DNA of 64,000 nt from Metabacillus malikii (GCF_030813355.1 NZ_JAUSUD010000006.1:1-64000), one strand, 5' to 3'; numbered from the stretch's first letter, positions 9,568-19,823 are shown. Translations and numbers: made by a program. The notes: generated by a model not told the origin, from the sequence alone.

Positions 9568-10188
9568 ATGACGAAACTATCAAAGCGACAGCAAGACATA
9601 TTAAATTTTATTAAAGATGAAGTACAAAAGAAGGGCTATCCCCCTTCAGTAAGAGAAATCGGTGAGGCTGTTGGCCTAGCGTCAAGTTCAACTGTACATG
9701 GACATTTAGCACGATTAGAATCAAAAGGTTTAATTAGACGTGACCCTACAAAACCTAGAGCAATTGAGATACTTGATGAAGACTCGCTACATATTCCTAA
9801 AAGTAAGGTTATCAATGTTCCTGTTATCGGGAAAGTCACGGCCGGTTCACCTATTACCGCGATAGAAAATATAGAAGAGTATTTCCCGCTTCCAGATAGA
9901 TATGTTGGTGAGGACGAACATATTTTCATGTTGGAAATTATGGGAGAAAGTATGATTGAAGCCGGTATTTTAGATGGTGATATGGTTATTGTGAGACAAC
10001 AACCAACCGCTAACAACGGAGATATCGTCGTTGCTATGACTGAAGAAGATGAAGCTACTTGCAAACGGTTCTTCAAGGAAAAAGATTATATTCGTTTACA
10101 ACCCGAAAATTCTACGATGGAACCTATCATTTTGAGAAATGTTAGTATCTTGGGTAAAGTGATTGGTGTATATCGTACAATTCATTAA
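9568..10188 (+). CDS. lexA: SOS repressor LexA
   Basis: The 206-residue repressor has an N-terminal winged helix ([33 protein letters not shown]) and a C-terminal S24-type self-cleavage domain. The cleavage site is Ala92-Gly93 (VTAGSP) and the Ser/Lys pair is Ser128 (GESMIEAG) and Lys166 (ATCKRFF). RecA filaments would trigger cleavage and release the yneA operon, recA and lexA. The start is the ATG at 9568, because AGGTG lies 9 bases upstream, the length equals the usual one, and MTKLSKRQ is the family start. The upstream ATG at 9544 lies too close to the promoter. Confidence 0.97.
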   Translation: MTKLSKRQQDILNFIKDEVQKKGYPPSVREIGEAVGLASSSTVHGHLARLESKGLIRRDPTKPRAIEILDEDSLHIPKSKVINVPVIGKVTAGSPITAIENIEEYFPLPDRYVGEDEHIFMLEIMGESMIEAGILDGDMVIVRQQPTANNGDIVVAMTEEDEATCKRFFKEKDYIRLQPENSTMEPIILRNVSILGKVIGVYRTIH

Positions 10189-10214
10189 TGCTTGCTTCTA
10201 GCAAGCATTTTTTT
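10187..10214 (+). terminator. lexA terminator
   Basis: AATGCTTGC at 10187-10195 pairs with GCAAGCATT at 10201-10209, followed by a T-run. The stem starts at the stop codon. Confidence 0.85.
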
Positions 10215-10296
10215 ATATTTAAAGGTTACTTTTATATGAATCTATTAAACGTTATAAAATGGTGCTTAATAGTTTAAAAAACACCGAAATAAAAAA

Positions 10297-10403
10297 AGGT
10301 GATTCAAAAGTGTCAGGACCTCCACACTCCTAAATATAGTCTTCAAGCCGCGCTTTCATCTATATTTAGTGTTAGGAGGTCTAGCACTAAGTTTGAGTCA
10401 CCT
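10297..10403. repeat. 107-bp imperfect palindrome between lexA and glnA
   Basis: AGGTGATTCAAAA at the left end matches the reverse complement of the right end (AGGTGACTCAAAC). Inner arms GTCAGGACCTCC and CTAAATATAG also pair, around a loop containing AAGCCGCGC. The size and the GGTCCTGACAC wording resemble REP-like palindromes of Bacillaceae. It may also act as a transcription stop between the convergent lexA and glnA. Confidence 0.6.
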
Positions 10404-10412
10404 TCTCTAGTA

Positions 10413-11747
10413 TTAATACATTTGCATGTATTGTTCTCTTTCCCATGGGTGGACTTGCGTACGGAACATATCCCATTCAATTTCTTTTGCTTCAATGAAA
10501 TGCTCGAATAGGTGTTCGCCTAAAGCATGTTTCATAATGCCGTCTGTTTTTAACAAGTCTAACGCTTGAGCTAGTGTTGCTGGTAAGTCTACGATACCAT
10601 TCTCAATTCGCTCTTCTTTTGACATCACATAAATATTGCGGTCGATTGGTTTAGGTGCTTGTAGCTTATTTTTAATTCCGTCTAAACCAGCAGCTAGTAG
10701 TACACTCATTGCTAAATAAGGATTTGCTGCAGGGTCAACACTACGAACCTCAACACGAGTACTTAAACCACGAGAAGCAGGTATACGAACTAAAGGACTT
10801 CTATTTTGAGCAGACCACGCAACATAACATGGTGCTTCATAACCTGGAACTAATCGTTTGTATGAGTTAACAGTAGGATTCGTTACTGCTGTAAACGCTG
10901 GCGCATGCTTAATAATTCCAGCTATAAATTGTCTAGCTGTCTCACTTAATTGTAGTTCAGAATTTGTATCTAGGAATGCATTTTCTCCATTGCGGAATAA
11001 AGATAAGTTCATATGCATTCCTGAACCATTAACACCAAATAATGGTTTTGGCATGAATGTTGCGTGTAAACCATGTTTGCGTGCGATTGTTTTTACAACC
11101 AATTTAAAAGTTTGTATGTCATCACAAGCTTTAATTGCATCCGCATATTTGAAATCTATTTCATGTTGCCCTGGAGCTACCTCATGATGTGATGCCTCAA
11201 TCTCAAAGCCCATTTCTTCAAGTTCTAACACGATATCGCGACGGCAATTTTCACCTAAATCGGTAGGCGCTAAGTCGAAGTACCCGCCATTATCATTCAA
11301 TTCTAATGTAGGTTCACCTTTCTCATCTAGCTTGAATAAGAAGAACTCAGGTTCTGGTCCTAAATTAAAATCAGTAAATCCTAACTCTTCCATTTCAGCT
11401 AATAATCGACGTAGATTATTTCGTGGGTCACCAGAGAAAGGAGTACCATCAGGACTGTATATATCACAGATAAAACGAGCAACTTTTCCTTTTTCTGCTG
11501 TCCATGGAAAAATAACAAATGTGTCTAAGTCCGGATATAAGTACATATCTGATTCTTCAATACGTACAAATCCCTCGATTGATGAACCGTCAAACATCAT
11601 TTTATTATCCATTGCTTTATCAAGTTGACTAACTGGAATTTCTACGTTTTTTATTGTTCCTAATACATCTGTAAATTGTAGACGAATGTACTTAACGTTA
11701 TTTTCTTTCACTAAGTTAATAATATCTTCTCTTGAATATTTAGACAT
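10413..11747 (-). CDS. glnA: glutamine synthetase type I
   Basis: The 444-residue enzyme makes glutamine from glutamate, ammonia and ATP, and in Bacillus its feedback-inhibited form also signals to GlnR and TnrA. Signature segments are [32 protein letters not shown], the ATP-site [11 protein letters not shown] and [13 protein letters not shown]. The ATG at 11747 gives the standard length and MSKYSREDI. The longer frame begins with a TTG at 11762 inside the ribosome site. It is the second gene of glnRA. Confidence 0.97.
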   Translation of the reverse strand: MSKYSREDIINLVKENNVKYIRLQFTDVLGTIKNVEIPVSQLDKAMDNKMMFDGSSIEGFVRIEESDMYLYPDLDTFVIFPWTAEKGKVARFICDIYSPDGTPFSGDPRNNLRRLLAEMEELGFTDFNLGPEPEFFLFKLDEKGEPTLELNDNGGYFDLAPTDLGENCRRDIVLELEEMGFEIEASHHEVAPGQHEIDFKYADAIKACDDIQTFKLVVKTIARKHGLHATFMPKPLFGVNGSGMHMNLSLFRNGENAFLDTNSELQLSETARQFIAGIIKHAPAFTAVTNPTVNSYKRLVPGYEAPCYVAWSAQNRSPLVRIPASRGLSTRVEVRSVDPAANPYLAMSVLLAAGLDGIKNKLQAPKPIDRNIYVMSKEERIENGIVDLPATLAQALDLLKTDGIMKHALGEHLFEHFIEAKEIEWDMFRTQVHPWEREQYMQMY

Positions 11748-11799
11748 CCAAATCCTCTCCAACCTTTAAATATTTTATGATTAATATATTACTCATAAG

Positions 11800-12207
11800 C
11801 TAATTGAAAAATCTTGACATATCTCCATGTCTTAGTGTTGGACGGTTAAAACGACCTGCCTGCATTAGTTCTGATTTTAGCAATTTTCGAAGTTCTGCAT
11901 CACTAAGATTTGTTTTTTCAACTTTTGTTGAATCTACTTCTTCAGTTTCATTCGCTTTTAGATTATCATTTCTCGAGAATATTTCTTTTATCCCTGCTAA
12001 GTTGACACCTTGTTCAATTAAATTACGAATCTCTAACAATTTATCGACATCATTAAAAGAAAAAAGTCTTCTATTTGTTTCAGTTCTAGCAGGGAAAATT
12101 AATTCATTCTCTTCATAATAGCGAATTTGTCTAGCAGATAGTTCGGTCAGTTGCATCACAATTCCAATGGGAAATAGGGGCATTGAGCGTCGTATATTAT
12201 CACTCAT
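11800..12207 (-). CDS. glnR: MerR-family nitrogen regulator GlnR
   Basis: The 135-residue repressor has a MerR-type N-terminal domain ([34 protein letters not shown]) and a short C-terminal tail that responds to feedback-inhibited glutamine synthetase. It represses its own operon. It lies 52 bases upstream of glnA and a GlnR/TnrA site precedes its promoter. A ribosome site (AGAGGAGCG) precedes the ATG. Confidence 0.95.
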   Translation of the reverse strand: MSDNIRRSMPLFPIGIVMQLTELSARQIRYYEENELIFPARTETNRRLFSFNDVDKLLEIRNLIEQGVNLAGIKEIFSRNDNLKANETEEVDSTKVEKTNLSDAELRKLLKSELMQAGRFNRPTLRHGDMSRFFN

Positions 12208-12236
12208 GTTATTCGCTCCTCTTTTGTTGTAATTTT

Positions 12237-12287
12237 ATTATACATCACGTTAGATTATGTGTCAACGATATGTTAGAAAATATAACA
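12237..12287 (-). promoter_or_regulatory. glnRA promoter and GlnR/TnrA operator
   Basis: TTGACA (12265-12260) and TATAAT (12242-12237) on the minus strand are 17 bases apart. A perfect TGTTA-N7-TAACA site lies at 12271-12287, just upstream of the -35. This matches the TGTNA-N7-TNACA consensus and the B. subtilis arrangement. Confidence 0.9.
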
Positions 12288-12404
12288 TCAGATATTAAGT
12301 TTAATATACCGGCTATTTTCGTAAACTCTGCTGCATTTTACTATTTTACATTTATTAGGGTATTTATATTGTGAGATTCCTAAAAATATAAACAACTTAT
12401 CTCT

Positions 12405-13682
12405 TTAAAAATGATTAATATAGATTAATTTCTTCTCAATTAATGAATTTACAGCGGTGCAAACTGCTATTTTCACATGTGAATATGTAAGTCCACCTTG
12501 AACATATGCTACATATGGTGATCTAATTGGACCATCTGCTGACAATTCAATACTAGCACCTTGTATGAATGTTCCCGCTGCCATAATCACGTCATCTTCG
12601 TAACCAGGCATGTAATTAGGATATGGTGTAACATGTGAGTTTATTGGCGATGCATACTGAATTGCCTGGCAGAATGCAATCATTTTATCAGGATCATCAA
12701 ATTGTACTGATTGAATTAAATCCGTTCTCATACTATCCCATGACGGATTCGTTTTTAAACCAAGCTCCTCTAAAAATGCTGCTGTAAAAATAGCACCTTT
12801 TAATGCTTGTCCGACAACATGTGGCGCCAAAAAGTATCCTTGATACATCTCTTGCAGACTATATAGAGATGCTCCAGCTTCAGCGCCGATTCCTGGTGAA
12901 GTTAGTCGATATGAACAAGACTCTACTATTGTTTTCTTACCAACAAGATAACCTCCCGTTTTAGCTATTCCACCTCCGGGATTTTTAATCAATGAACCAG
13001 CGATTAAATCAGCTCCAACATGACATGGTTCAAGTGTTTCTACAAATTCACCATAGCAATTATCTACAAAAATCACAATATCTTCTTTAATACTTCTTAC
13101 AAAGTCAATCATTTCTTTTATTTCGCTAATTGTAAATGAAGGCCTATTTGCATATCCTTTTGAGCGCTGTATCCCAATCATTTTTGTTTTTGAAGTTATC
13201 CTAGACTTTATTTCTTCAAAATTCACTTGACCATTGTCTAATAAATCTACAGTTTGATAGCCAATGTTATATTCCTTTAAAGAACCGATTCCCTTACCCC
13301 TTATACCAACAATTTCTTCTAGGGTATCATATGGCTTACCTGTAATATATATAAGTTCATCACCTGGTCTTAATACACCAAATAATGCAATCGAAATGGC
13401 ATGGGTCCCTGAAATAATTTGCGGTCTTACTAGACCTGACTCTCCACCAAAAACCTCTGCATAAATCGCTTCAAGAGTATCTCTTCCGATGTCATCATAG
13501 CCATATCCTGTTGTTGGGATAAAATGAGAATCACTGACACGGTGTTCTTGGAAGCTTTTCAAAACTCTAAATTGATTTTCTTCTGCACGCCTATCTATGT
13601 TTTCAAAAACTGACTTTATCTTATCTTCTACTTTTTGCACTAACGGGGCAAGCGCTGCCCCATGTTCTAATAAATTTAACAT
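12405..13682 (-). CDS. ynbB: PLP-dependent lyase family protein YnbB (aluminium-resistance family)
   Basis: The 425-residue fold-type I PLP protein belongs to the methionine gamma-lyase/aluminium-resistance family (YnbB). The PLP lysine is probably in GSLIKNPGGGIAKTGGY. HAISIALFGVLRPGD and FVDNCYGEFVE are the cofactor-contact segments. The substrate is not established. It lies 11 bases after hflX on the same strand, as in B. subtilis, so the two probably form one transcript. Confidence 0.85.
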   Translation of the reverse strand: MLNLLEHGAALAPLVQKVEDKIKSVFENIDRRAEENQFRVLKSFQEHRVSDSHFIPTTGYGYDDIGRDTLEAIYAEVFGGESGLVRPQIISGTHAISIALFGVLRPGDELIYITGKPYDTLEEIVGIRGKGIGSLKEYNIGYQTVDLLDNGQVNFEEIKSRITSKTKMIGIQRSKGYANRPSFTISEIKEMIDFVRSIKEDIVIFVDNCYGEFVETLEPCHVGADLIAGSLIKNPGGGIAKTGGYLVGKKTIVESCSYRLTSPGIGAEAGASLYSLQEMYQGYFLAPHVVGQALKGAIFTAAFLEELGLKTNPSWDSMRTDLIQSVQFDDPDKMIAFCQAIQYASPINSHVTPYPNYMPGYEDDVIMAAGTFIQGASIELSADGPIRSPYVAYVQGGLTYSHVKIAVCTAVNSLIEKKLIYINHF

Positions 13683-13693
13683 GTTATTCCCTC

Positions 13694-14956
13694 TCAGTTA
13701 TATTCCTCTAGTTGTCTTGCAATTGAATGTGTTGGTACCACATATCCATCTATCTCATATGTTTCTTCAGCTTCATTAAACGATAATTTTTCAATAAGGG
13801 TTTCAGACTTTAATCTAGCTATCATGTTCCCTTCACCTGCCGGAACTTGCACACTATAATGGTCCATTACTTCTTTCATCACTTTTTCAATTCTATTTAA
13901 TAATAGTTGCAAATCATCATTAGAAAAAGCACTGATTTGGACATATTCTTCATTTGGTGTAGGAACAAAGGTTGCTGGTGTCTGATCTTTTTTATTGTAT
14001 ACAGTTAATATCGGAATTTCATTTGCATCAAGTTGCTCTAACAAATCATATACTGTGGTTTCATGATTTTCGTAATCATCATTTGAGCTATCGACAATAT
14101 GCAATATTAAATTCGCCTCTTTTACTTCTTCTAACGTAGAACGAAACGCGGCAACCAGTGTTGTTGGCAAATCCTGAATAAATCCGACTGTATCTGTTAA
14201 TAAAGCTTGGTAATTTGAAGGCAGTAATACTTTTCTTGTCATTGGATCTAACGTCGCAAATAATAAATCTTCTTCAAAACTACCTGCTGTTGTCAAGCGA
14301 TTAAAGATTGTCGATTTCCCAGCATTTGTATAACCTACTAATGCGATTTGAAAAGCTTGATTCTTTTTTCTTCTTTCTCTATATCTGTTACGATGTCTTA
14401 CAACGGTAGATAGTTGCTGTTTGATCTCATGTATTCGGTTTCTTATATGTCTTCGGTCTGTTTCAAGTTGAGTTTCACCAGGACCTCTAGTACCTATACC
14501 ACCGCCTTGTCGTGATAAGGCAATCCCTTGACCCGTTAATCTTGGTAACAAATATTGTAACTGAGCAAGCTCAACTTGTAGCTTACCCTCTTTAGATTTG
14601 GCACGGCCAGCAAATATATCTAAAATTAGCTGTGTCCTGTCTATAATCCTCACATCAAGTGTCGAGGACAAATTACGCATTTGGCTTGGTGAAAGTTCAT
14701 CATTGAATATGATAATATCTGGCTCAAACTGTTCAGTAAGACTCAATAATTCGTCTACTTTTCCTTTTCCAATATATGTCGCTGGATGTGGACGATCTCG
14801 TTTTTGGGTAAGAGTCATGACAACTTCACCATTTGCAGTTTTCGTTAATGATGCTAATTCATCCATAGAATAGTAAAATTGTTCATCAATATCTGTTTGA
14901 AACTGACAACCAACTAAAATTACTTTTTCTTTTAACACATTTATCGTATTTTTCAC
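13694..14956 (-). CDS. hflX: ribosome-associated GTPase HflX
   Basis: The 420-residue GTPase has the HflX N-terminal domain ([29 protein letters not shown]), a glycine-rich linker ([15 protein letters not shown]) and a G domain with [19 protein letters not shown] and NKKD. HflX binds ribosomes and helps rescue or split stalled ones. In B. subtilis it follows spoVK; here about 2.9 kb of other genes separate the two. Confidence 0.93.
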   Translation of the reverse strand: MKNTINVLKEKVILVGCQFQTDIDEQFYYSMDELASLTKTANGEVVMTLTQKRDRPHPATYIGKGKVDELLSLTEQFEPDIIIFNDELSPSQMRNLSSTLDVRIIDRTQLILDIFAGRAKSKEGKLQVELAQLQYLLPRLTGQGIALSRQGGGIGTRGPGETQLETDRRHIRNRIHEIKQQLSTVVRHRNRYRERRKKNQAFQIALVGYTNAGKSTIFNRLTTAGSFEEDLLFATLDPMTRKVLLPSNYQALLTDTVGFIQDLPTTLVAAFRSTLEEVKEANLILHIVDSSNDDYENHETTVYDLLEQLDANEIPILTVYNKKDQTPATFVPTPNEEYVQISAFSNDDLQLLLNRIEKVMKEVMDHYSVQVPAGEGNMIARLKSETLIEKLSFNEAEETYEIDGYVVPTHSIARQLEEYN

Positions 14957-15359
14957 TAATAAACCATTCCCTTGCGCTTATTTAGCATACCTATCATATC
15001 AAACAATTTGTCAATGCACTAATGATTTCTTTATTATATGCAAGATTGTGGTTCACTATTTGATTTCTATAATTTTAAGCAGAGTGTATAGTCAAGCGAA
15101 CGGCAGTTAAATCACTACACTTATATAACAATTAGTTCGATTTCAGGCACAAGTTTTCACTAATAGCAGCTGGGTGGTAACTGTATTCCTGATGTCCTTA
15201 TTGAGACAAAAAATAAATCATTACTGGAGAAAAACAATACTCTCCATGTAAAAAAATAGCATTGTTTAACAAAGTGTTCCAAAAAACAATTGACCTTTTT
15301 AGTGAACAGATTTAAAATCAGTTCAAATAATAGAAATGTATCGTTTGGGGGATAAAATT
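14957..15359. other. 403-bp region between hflX and the TRIC-type gene
   Basis: The region holds the divergent 5' ends of both genes and the promoter at 15290-15318. The minus-strand ORF at 15160-15366 has no ribosome site and no recognisable composition, so it is not called. Confidence 0.5.
15290..15318 (+). promoter_or_regulatory. sigma-A promoter of the TRIC-type gene
   Basis: TTGACC (15290-15295) and TAAAAT (15313-15318) are separated by 17 bases, upstream of the TTG start at 15360. Confidence 0.65.
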
Positions 15360-16001
15360 TTGACATGGGAAGTTTTAAGCATCATTGGAACCATTGCCTT
15401 CGCAATTAGTGGCACTATCGTCGCAATGGAGGAAGAATATGATATTTTAGGGGTGTATATTTTAGGGATTGTTACAGCGTTTGGTGGAGGAGCAGTACGA
15501 AACCTCTTAATTGGAGTACCTGTCACAGCTTTATGGGAGCAGGGCTTACTATTTCAAATAGCGTTGTTTGCAATGACGATTGTCTTTCTCTTTCCAAACA
15601 AATTATTAAAACATTGGCATAAATGGGGAAACTTTACAGACGCTATCGGCCTCTCTGCATTCGCCATTCAAGGCGCATTGTACGCAGTTGAAATGAATCA
15701 CCCTACAAGTGCAGTTGTTGTTGCAGCGGTACTAACTGGAAGTGGGGGTGGAATGATTAGGGATTTGCTAGCAGGAAGAAAACCTTTAGTATTAAGAGCT
15801 GAAATATACGCTTTCTGGGCAATTTTAGTAGGTTTAGTTATTGGATTTGAACTTGTAAAAAATCCTTATGAATTATATCTATTATTTGTTGGTATCGTTA
15901 TCCTTAGGGTCCTCTCATACACTTTTAATTGGAGGTTACCAAATAGAAGATTACAATCTCCTATAAAACAACAGTCACTAAAAAAATCCTTGAATAGTTA
16001 G
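15360..16001 (+). CDS. TRIC/UPF0126 family membrane protein
   Basis: The 213-residue protein has about seven membrane helices in two homologous halves, each with a glycine-rich loop (GGGAVRNLLIG and GSGGGMIRDLLAG). This is the pattern of the UPF0126/TRIC family of trimeric cation channels. The TTG start at 15360 is chosen because GGGGGA lies 8 bases upstream and LTWEVLSIIGTIAFAISG matches the family start. The ATG at 15336 lacks a ribosome site. Confidence 0.85.
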   Translation: MTWEVLSIIGTIAFAISGTIVAMEEEYDILGVYILGIVTAFGGGAVRNLLIGVPVTALWEQGLLFQIALFAMTIVFLFPNKLLKHWHKWGNFTDAIGLSAFAIQGALYAVEMNHPTSAVVVAAVLTGSGGGMIRDLLAGRKPLVLRAEIYAFWAILVGLVIGFELVKNPYELYLLFVGIVILRVLSYTFNWRLPNRRLQSPIKQQSLKKSLNS

Positions 16002-16035
16002 GCATTGTATTTTCAATCATATTTCATCCAACATC

Positions 16036-16071
16036 TAGACGGAAATTATCTGATGACCCAATTTCCGTCTA
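16036..16071 (+). terminator. hairpin downstream of the TRIC-type gene
   Basis: TAGACGGAAAT at 16036-16046 pairs with ATTTCCGTCTA at 16061-16071. No strong T-run follows. Confidence 0.5.
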
Positions 16072-16140
16072 TTCTACATATATATGAAGTTAATGAATTT
16101 TTTAAGCACATATCTCACTAGTTATCCCACTACGATCTTA

Positions 16141-16512
16141 TCAAGAAAACTCACTCGTTAGTCTATTCATTTGAGAATCATGCTTGCGAAGGGTAGTTTT
16201 AGATTGATTTAATTTCCACTTTATATAAGTTTGACTCGACCCGAATTGATTTGCAACATGTGTAGTAGCACCGTAGAAGGTCTTATTATCAGCCATTTCT
16301 TCACTCACTAAATAATCATATATTTCTGCCTCTATATCATATACAAATGGAAGAACCTGCTTATTTTTAAGTAAAAGATGATATATACGTGTTATTAGTA
16401 CAGGATTTAAATTAAAGCTATCATGTAATTGTTCTAGTACATACTTGTTGATAATTAATTCATTTTCAACTACAAACTTAAGCTCTTCAATAAATAATTT
16501 AACATTATTCAT
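16141..16512 (-). CDS. hypothetical protein, possible helix-turn-helix at C terminus
   Basis: The 123-residue protein is all-helical by composition and I do not recognise the family. The segment FYGATTHVANQFGSSQTYIKWK near the C terminus reads like a helix-turn-helix, so a DNA-binding role is possible but unproven. An AGAGGTGATG ribosome site precedes the ATG with 9-base spacing. It lies in the non-conserved stretch between hflX and spoVK. Confidence 0.6.
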   Translation of the reverse strand: MNNVKLFIEELKFVVENELIINKYVLEQLHDSFNLNPVLITRIYHLLLKNKQVLPFVYDIEAEIYDYLVSEEMADNKTFYGATTHVANQFGSSQTYIKWKLNQSKTTLRKHDSQMNRLTSEFS

Positions 16513-16737
16513 TATTCATCACCTCTTACAACCTATTTTAACACAATTCTTTTTATTCTGTAAGCGTTTACATATATATTTTTCCGTTTTTAACTTATTA
16601 TTTTATGAAGCACATTCTAACACATACATATATTAAAGTACTTACTCCACCAAACAGTATTCTACAATAATTCACATCAAATCCTTTTTTGAATAAATTA
16701 TTATAATCGAAAATCCAAAAGAGGATGTGTTAGTCTA

Positions 16738-17136
16738 ATGAGATGGAAAAATTACGGACTATGGGTTTCCATTACGTCGTTAATTTATATGGTGTTAAAT
16801 GATATGGGGTATAAAATTGACTTAACAAAATGGGAAACATATGTAACTGTTATACTAGGGATCCTTGTATCTTTAGGGGTTTTATCTAATCCTGAAAATG
16901 GTAGAGGTTATTTCAAAATGAATCTCCGTAGAAAAAGACAACCTAGTTCTGGAGAGGATGAAAAAGGAAATACTGTGTTGGAAGATATATCAGGAACTCC
17001 TATAAATCAGGATATAAGCGAGAATTCAGAACAAAATGAAACTGAAAACAAAGGAATAATTACTAATTACTCAGAAGAAACCGAGGATGATAGTGAATCC
17101 TTTAACAATCGCAGATTCACCCCTTATGAAAAATAA
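16738..17136 (+). CDS. holin-like small membrane protein
   Basis: The 132-residue protein has an amphipathic N-terminal part (RWKNYGLWVSITSLIYMVL), a second hydrophobic segment (about 36-52, VTVILGILVSLGVLS), the motif NPENGRGYF, and a long acidic tail. The first half resembles small phage holins (short-loop, two hydrophobic segments, SNP-x-GRGYF). No other phage gene is nearby, so this is either a domesticated holin-like protein or a lone remnant. The ribosome site GAGGATGTG is rather far (about 12 bases) from the ATG. Confidence 0.55.
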   Translation: MRWKNYGLWVSITSLIYMVLNDMGYKIDLTKWETYVTVILGILVSLGVLSNPENGRGYFKMNLRRKRQPSSGEDEKGNTVLEDISGTPINQDISENSEQNETENKGIITNYSEETEDDSESFNNRRFTPYEK

Positions 17137-17394
17137 TCACAAGCGGTTTAAAGTTGGTTAATCCGAAACAACTGCATGCATGTTAGAGGACTGAAAAAAA
17201 TTAATAGACTTGCTACAAGGTTAGGTGGGAAGTATTAATTTCATGCTCATTCTTACTAAAAACCACTAAGCTTCCCACTTTTCCACATTTCATTTTATTG
17301 CACAAATTTAAGCCGGTAATATTTGTTTTAAGCGCTTGTAAAATAAGCCAAGCGGAAGACGGATGATTGTCCAAAAATAGCTTGCTATCAACGA

Positions 17395-17736
17395 TTACTT
17401 ATCCATTTTTTCTATTTTCACTATCCCTTTTATATGATTTTCGGATTCAACATAAGCGAGTATTTTATCTCCTATCTTTAAATCTCCATCTATTGGTGCT
17501 TTTACATTTTTAATGTTAAAGGAAATTTTAGTATTTCCATCTAAGGATTCTCCGTAATAGACTGTATCTTCAATGTTTGTAATCACATATTCAAATGTTT
17601 TATAAGGAGTATCCGTTTCTTCACTTTCAACTGGTTGTTGTTTTGCAACTTGTTTAGAGACTGGGTTTAACATATACAAATAAAGAATGAACAAGACACT
17701 TACTAAACTTAATAGAATAAGTATTTTTACTTTCAT
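17395..17736 (-). CDS. hypothetical membrane-anchored extracellular protein
   Basis: The 113-residue protein has one N-terminal membrane helix (about 3-22, VKILILLSLVSVLFILYLYML) and a beta-rich external domain (YVITNIEDTVYYGESLDGN to GDKILAYVE). I do not recognise the family; the fold could be OB-like. The ATG at 17736 is used because GGAGG lies 5 bases upstream. It is downstream of spoVK on the same strand, 87 bases away. Confidence 0.6.
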   Translation of the reverse strand: MKVKILILLSLVSVLFILYLYMLNPVSKQVAKQQPVESEETDTPYKTFEYVITNIEDTVYYGESLDGNTKISFNIKNVKAPIDGDLKIGDKILAYVESENHIKGIVKIEKMDK

Positions 17737-17823
17737 CCTAACCTCCAAAAAAATAACTAACCTAGTATATGTATATATGAAACCTGATAATCTAAAAGAA
17801 CTGACCAATCTAATAAGATTGAC

Positions 17824-18813
17824 TCATAAACTTGAGCCAATCTCGTTATTTTTTAATTGATGTTCAGCTATTACCAAATCTTGACCTTTTATTGTTAATA
17901 AGTCATCACGAGTATATTTATCATGGAGTAATAATCTCATTGCTTGGGAACGAATGGACTTCTCAATGATATTTCTTACATAACGGCCATTACTAAACTT
18001 GGAAGGTGGAACATTTGACTTTATATACATGAGATGATCCTTTAATTTTAGTTTAGCTTCCTCACTAAAGCGATACTCTCTTTCAGAGATCATTCGCTGT
18101 GAAATTTCCATTAAGTCGTCGATTGAGTAATCAGGAAAGTCGACAACTAAGGGGAACCTTGATAAAAGACCAGGGTTTAACGAAAGAAAGTTATCCATTT
18201 CTTTCGGATAGCCAGCTAAAATAAGAACAAAGTCATGCTGTTTATCCTCCATATGTTTAACTAATGTATCGATAGCCTCTTTGCCGAAATCTTTCTCTCC
18301 ACCTCTTGCTAACGAATAGGCTTCATCAATAAACAAAATACCTCCAAGAGCCTTCTTTACCAAATCTCGCGTTTTTTGTGCAGTATGGCCAATGTACTCA
18401 CCAACCAAATCGGCTCGTTCAGCTTCAATTAGATGTCCTTTTGATAAAACATTCATTTGAAGAAACAACTTACCAACTAAACGAGCAACTGTTGTTTTAC
18501 CAGTACCCGGATTACCTTTAAACATCATATGAAGCGCTTGCTTACCTGCCTTTAATCCTTGTTCTTCCCGTTTTTTATTTATAAAAATCCAAGCATAAAT
18601 CTCTTTTATCATCTTTTTCATTTCTGACATTCCAACTAATGAACTCATTTCATCTTCTATTTCCTTAAGGATGCTATGTTTTGATTCTACCTTTGGAATC
18701 TTTATATCATACGAAGAGGTCGAACGTTTTTCCTCAATATCTTTTACTTGATTATTTAATATGATATTGATTTGGCCATTTGTTTTATAAGTAACTGCGC
18801 GGTCCCTATCCAA
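17824..18813 (-). CDS. spoVK: stage V sporulation protein K (AAA ATPase)
   Basis: The 329-residue AAA+ ATPase of the CbxX/SpoVK family is needed for late spore maturation. Walker A is GNPGTGKTT, Walker B ILFIDEAYSLARGG, and the arginine-finger and sensor regions (SLNPGLLSRFP, FSNGRYVRNIIEKSIR) are present. The TTG start follows AGGTGA and the first residues (DRAVTYKTNGQINIILN) align with B. subtilis SpoVK. Confidence 0.93.
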   Translation of the reverse strand: MDRDRAVTYKTNGQINIILNNQVKDIEEKRSTSSYDIKIPKVESKHSILKEIEDEMSSLVGMSEMKKMIKEIYAWIFINKKREEQGLKAGKQALHMMFKGNPGTGKTTVARLVGKLFLQMNVLSKGHLIEAERADLVGEYIGHTAQKTRDLVKKALGGILFIDEAYSLARGGEKDFGKEAIDTLVKHMEDKQHDFVLILAGYPKEMDNFLSLNPGLLSRFPLVVDFPDYSIDDLMEISQRMISEREYRFSEEAKLKLKDHLMYIKSNVPPSKFSNGRYVRNIIEKSIRSQAMRLLLHDKYTRDDLLTIKGQDLVIAEHQLKNNEIGSSL

Positions 18814-19081
18814 GAGATGCTCACCTCACAATCTAAAAATCTATATTCGAGGTCTGCCTAAAAGTTTATAATTTTAGTTTGTTCAGTGTCACGTACATCT
18901 TTGACTCTACTTTACTATGTCGCAGAGTTCGAATTCCTTGTACAGTGTTACAACTTTGATGGACAGCAGTGATAACCATCTTGCTGTCATGACATCTGTA
19001 CGTACTTACGTCTCACATATAGGATCAAGTTATCCTAATAAAATTTAGTATCAAAACAACCCTATTTAGGAAAGAGTCGTT

Positions 19082-19178
19082 AGAGGCAGGGACAATAGTT
19101 TTATATAAATGAAAAATCCTCACTATTAGATGAGACTTCAATATAATCTTCGTGTTGTTTTTAGTTATGTCCCAGCCT
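19082..19178. repeat. inverted-repeat element copy 1 (AGAGGCAGGGACA ends)
   Basis: The left end AGAGGCAGGGACA pairs with the right end TGTCCCAGCCT. The inner part (about 19123-19162) is an inverted copy of 19560-19599: both carry AACAACACGAAG and TCTCATCTAATAG on one strand. Confidence 0.65.
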
Positions 19179-19337
19179 ATATTCTCTAATAAATGAAAAG
19201 TCGATTCTTTTATATATATTCATCACATTTGATTTTAAAACTAAGTTTTGTACACATCTATAGGGGGTAAATTTTATTTAGTTCCGATTTTAATCTTGAA
19301 GGTCATAATTAAACTTGTGAATGCTCTGATTTCAGTA

Positions 19338-19640
19338 AGAGGCTGGGACATAACAAAAATAACCTAGTTAAATACGAACATTATTTTTAGGGTCTAATGT
19401 TACGAATTCTGTCAAGGTTGATTGGAGCGGAAGTGCGAGACTCCTGCGGGATGCGTGGGAGAGGTGAGACCCCACAGGAGTTTACTCCGAGGAGGCTCAC
19501 CACCCACCCCGCGGAAAGCGAGTACTGCAGCGGAAATCAACCAGAACGTCAACCCTGTATAAACAACACGAAGGTTGAATTGAGATCTCATCTAATAGTT
19601 CGTATTTTTCTTGTCTTTAAAACCTTTTGTCTCAGCCTCT
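19338..19640. repeat. dispersed Bacillaceae repeat element with terminal inverted repeats
   Basis: AGAGGCTGGGACATAAC at the left pairs with the TTTTGTCTCAGCCTCT end at the right. Inside lies a GC-rich core (19416-19542), flanked by GGTTGATT/AATCAACC and containing GTGCGAGACTCCTGCGGGAT and ACCCCGCGGAAAGCG. The same core occurs inverted at 58766-59057, and a degraded form at 55395-55510. No transposase is present, so it is non-autonomous. Confidence 0.75.
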
Positions 19641-19823
19641 ATGTTATCTCATTTTAATAAAAAAATCTCAATCATCCGACTCAACAGCATATAGTCATTA
19701 ACTTCTAACAAGAAAGAGAAATCACTTCTTTTGTACTACACTTTATTCACGGTGGGTAATGGGACTTATTTTTGCGAATATATATAGGAACTAATTAACT
19801 ATAAACTTCCGTAGATAAGAGAA

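Noticed and set aside
15160-15366. Minus-strand ORF upstream of the TRIC-type gene
   Set aside because: No ribosome site. It lies antisense across the TRIC promoter and has AT-driven, Phe/Leu-rich composition.
18920-18945. GTTCGAATTC, tRNA T-loop-like sequence
   Set aside because: No flanking acceptor, D or anticodon arms could be folded.
19397-19657. ORF in the spoVK-hfq gap
   Set aside because: It lies inside a dispersed repeat whose other copies do not keep the frame.
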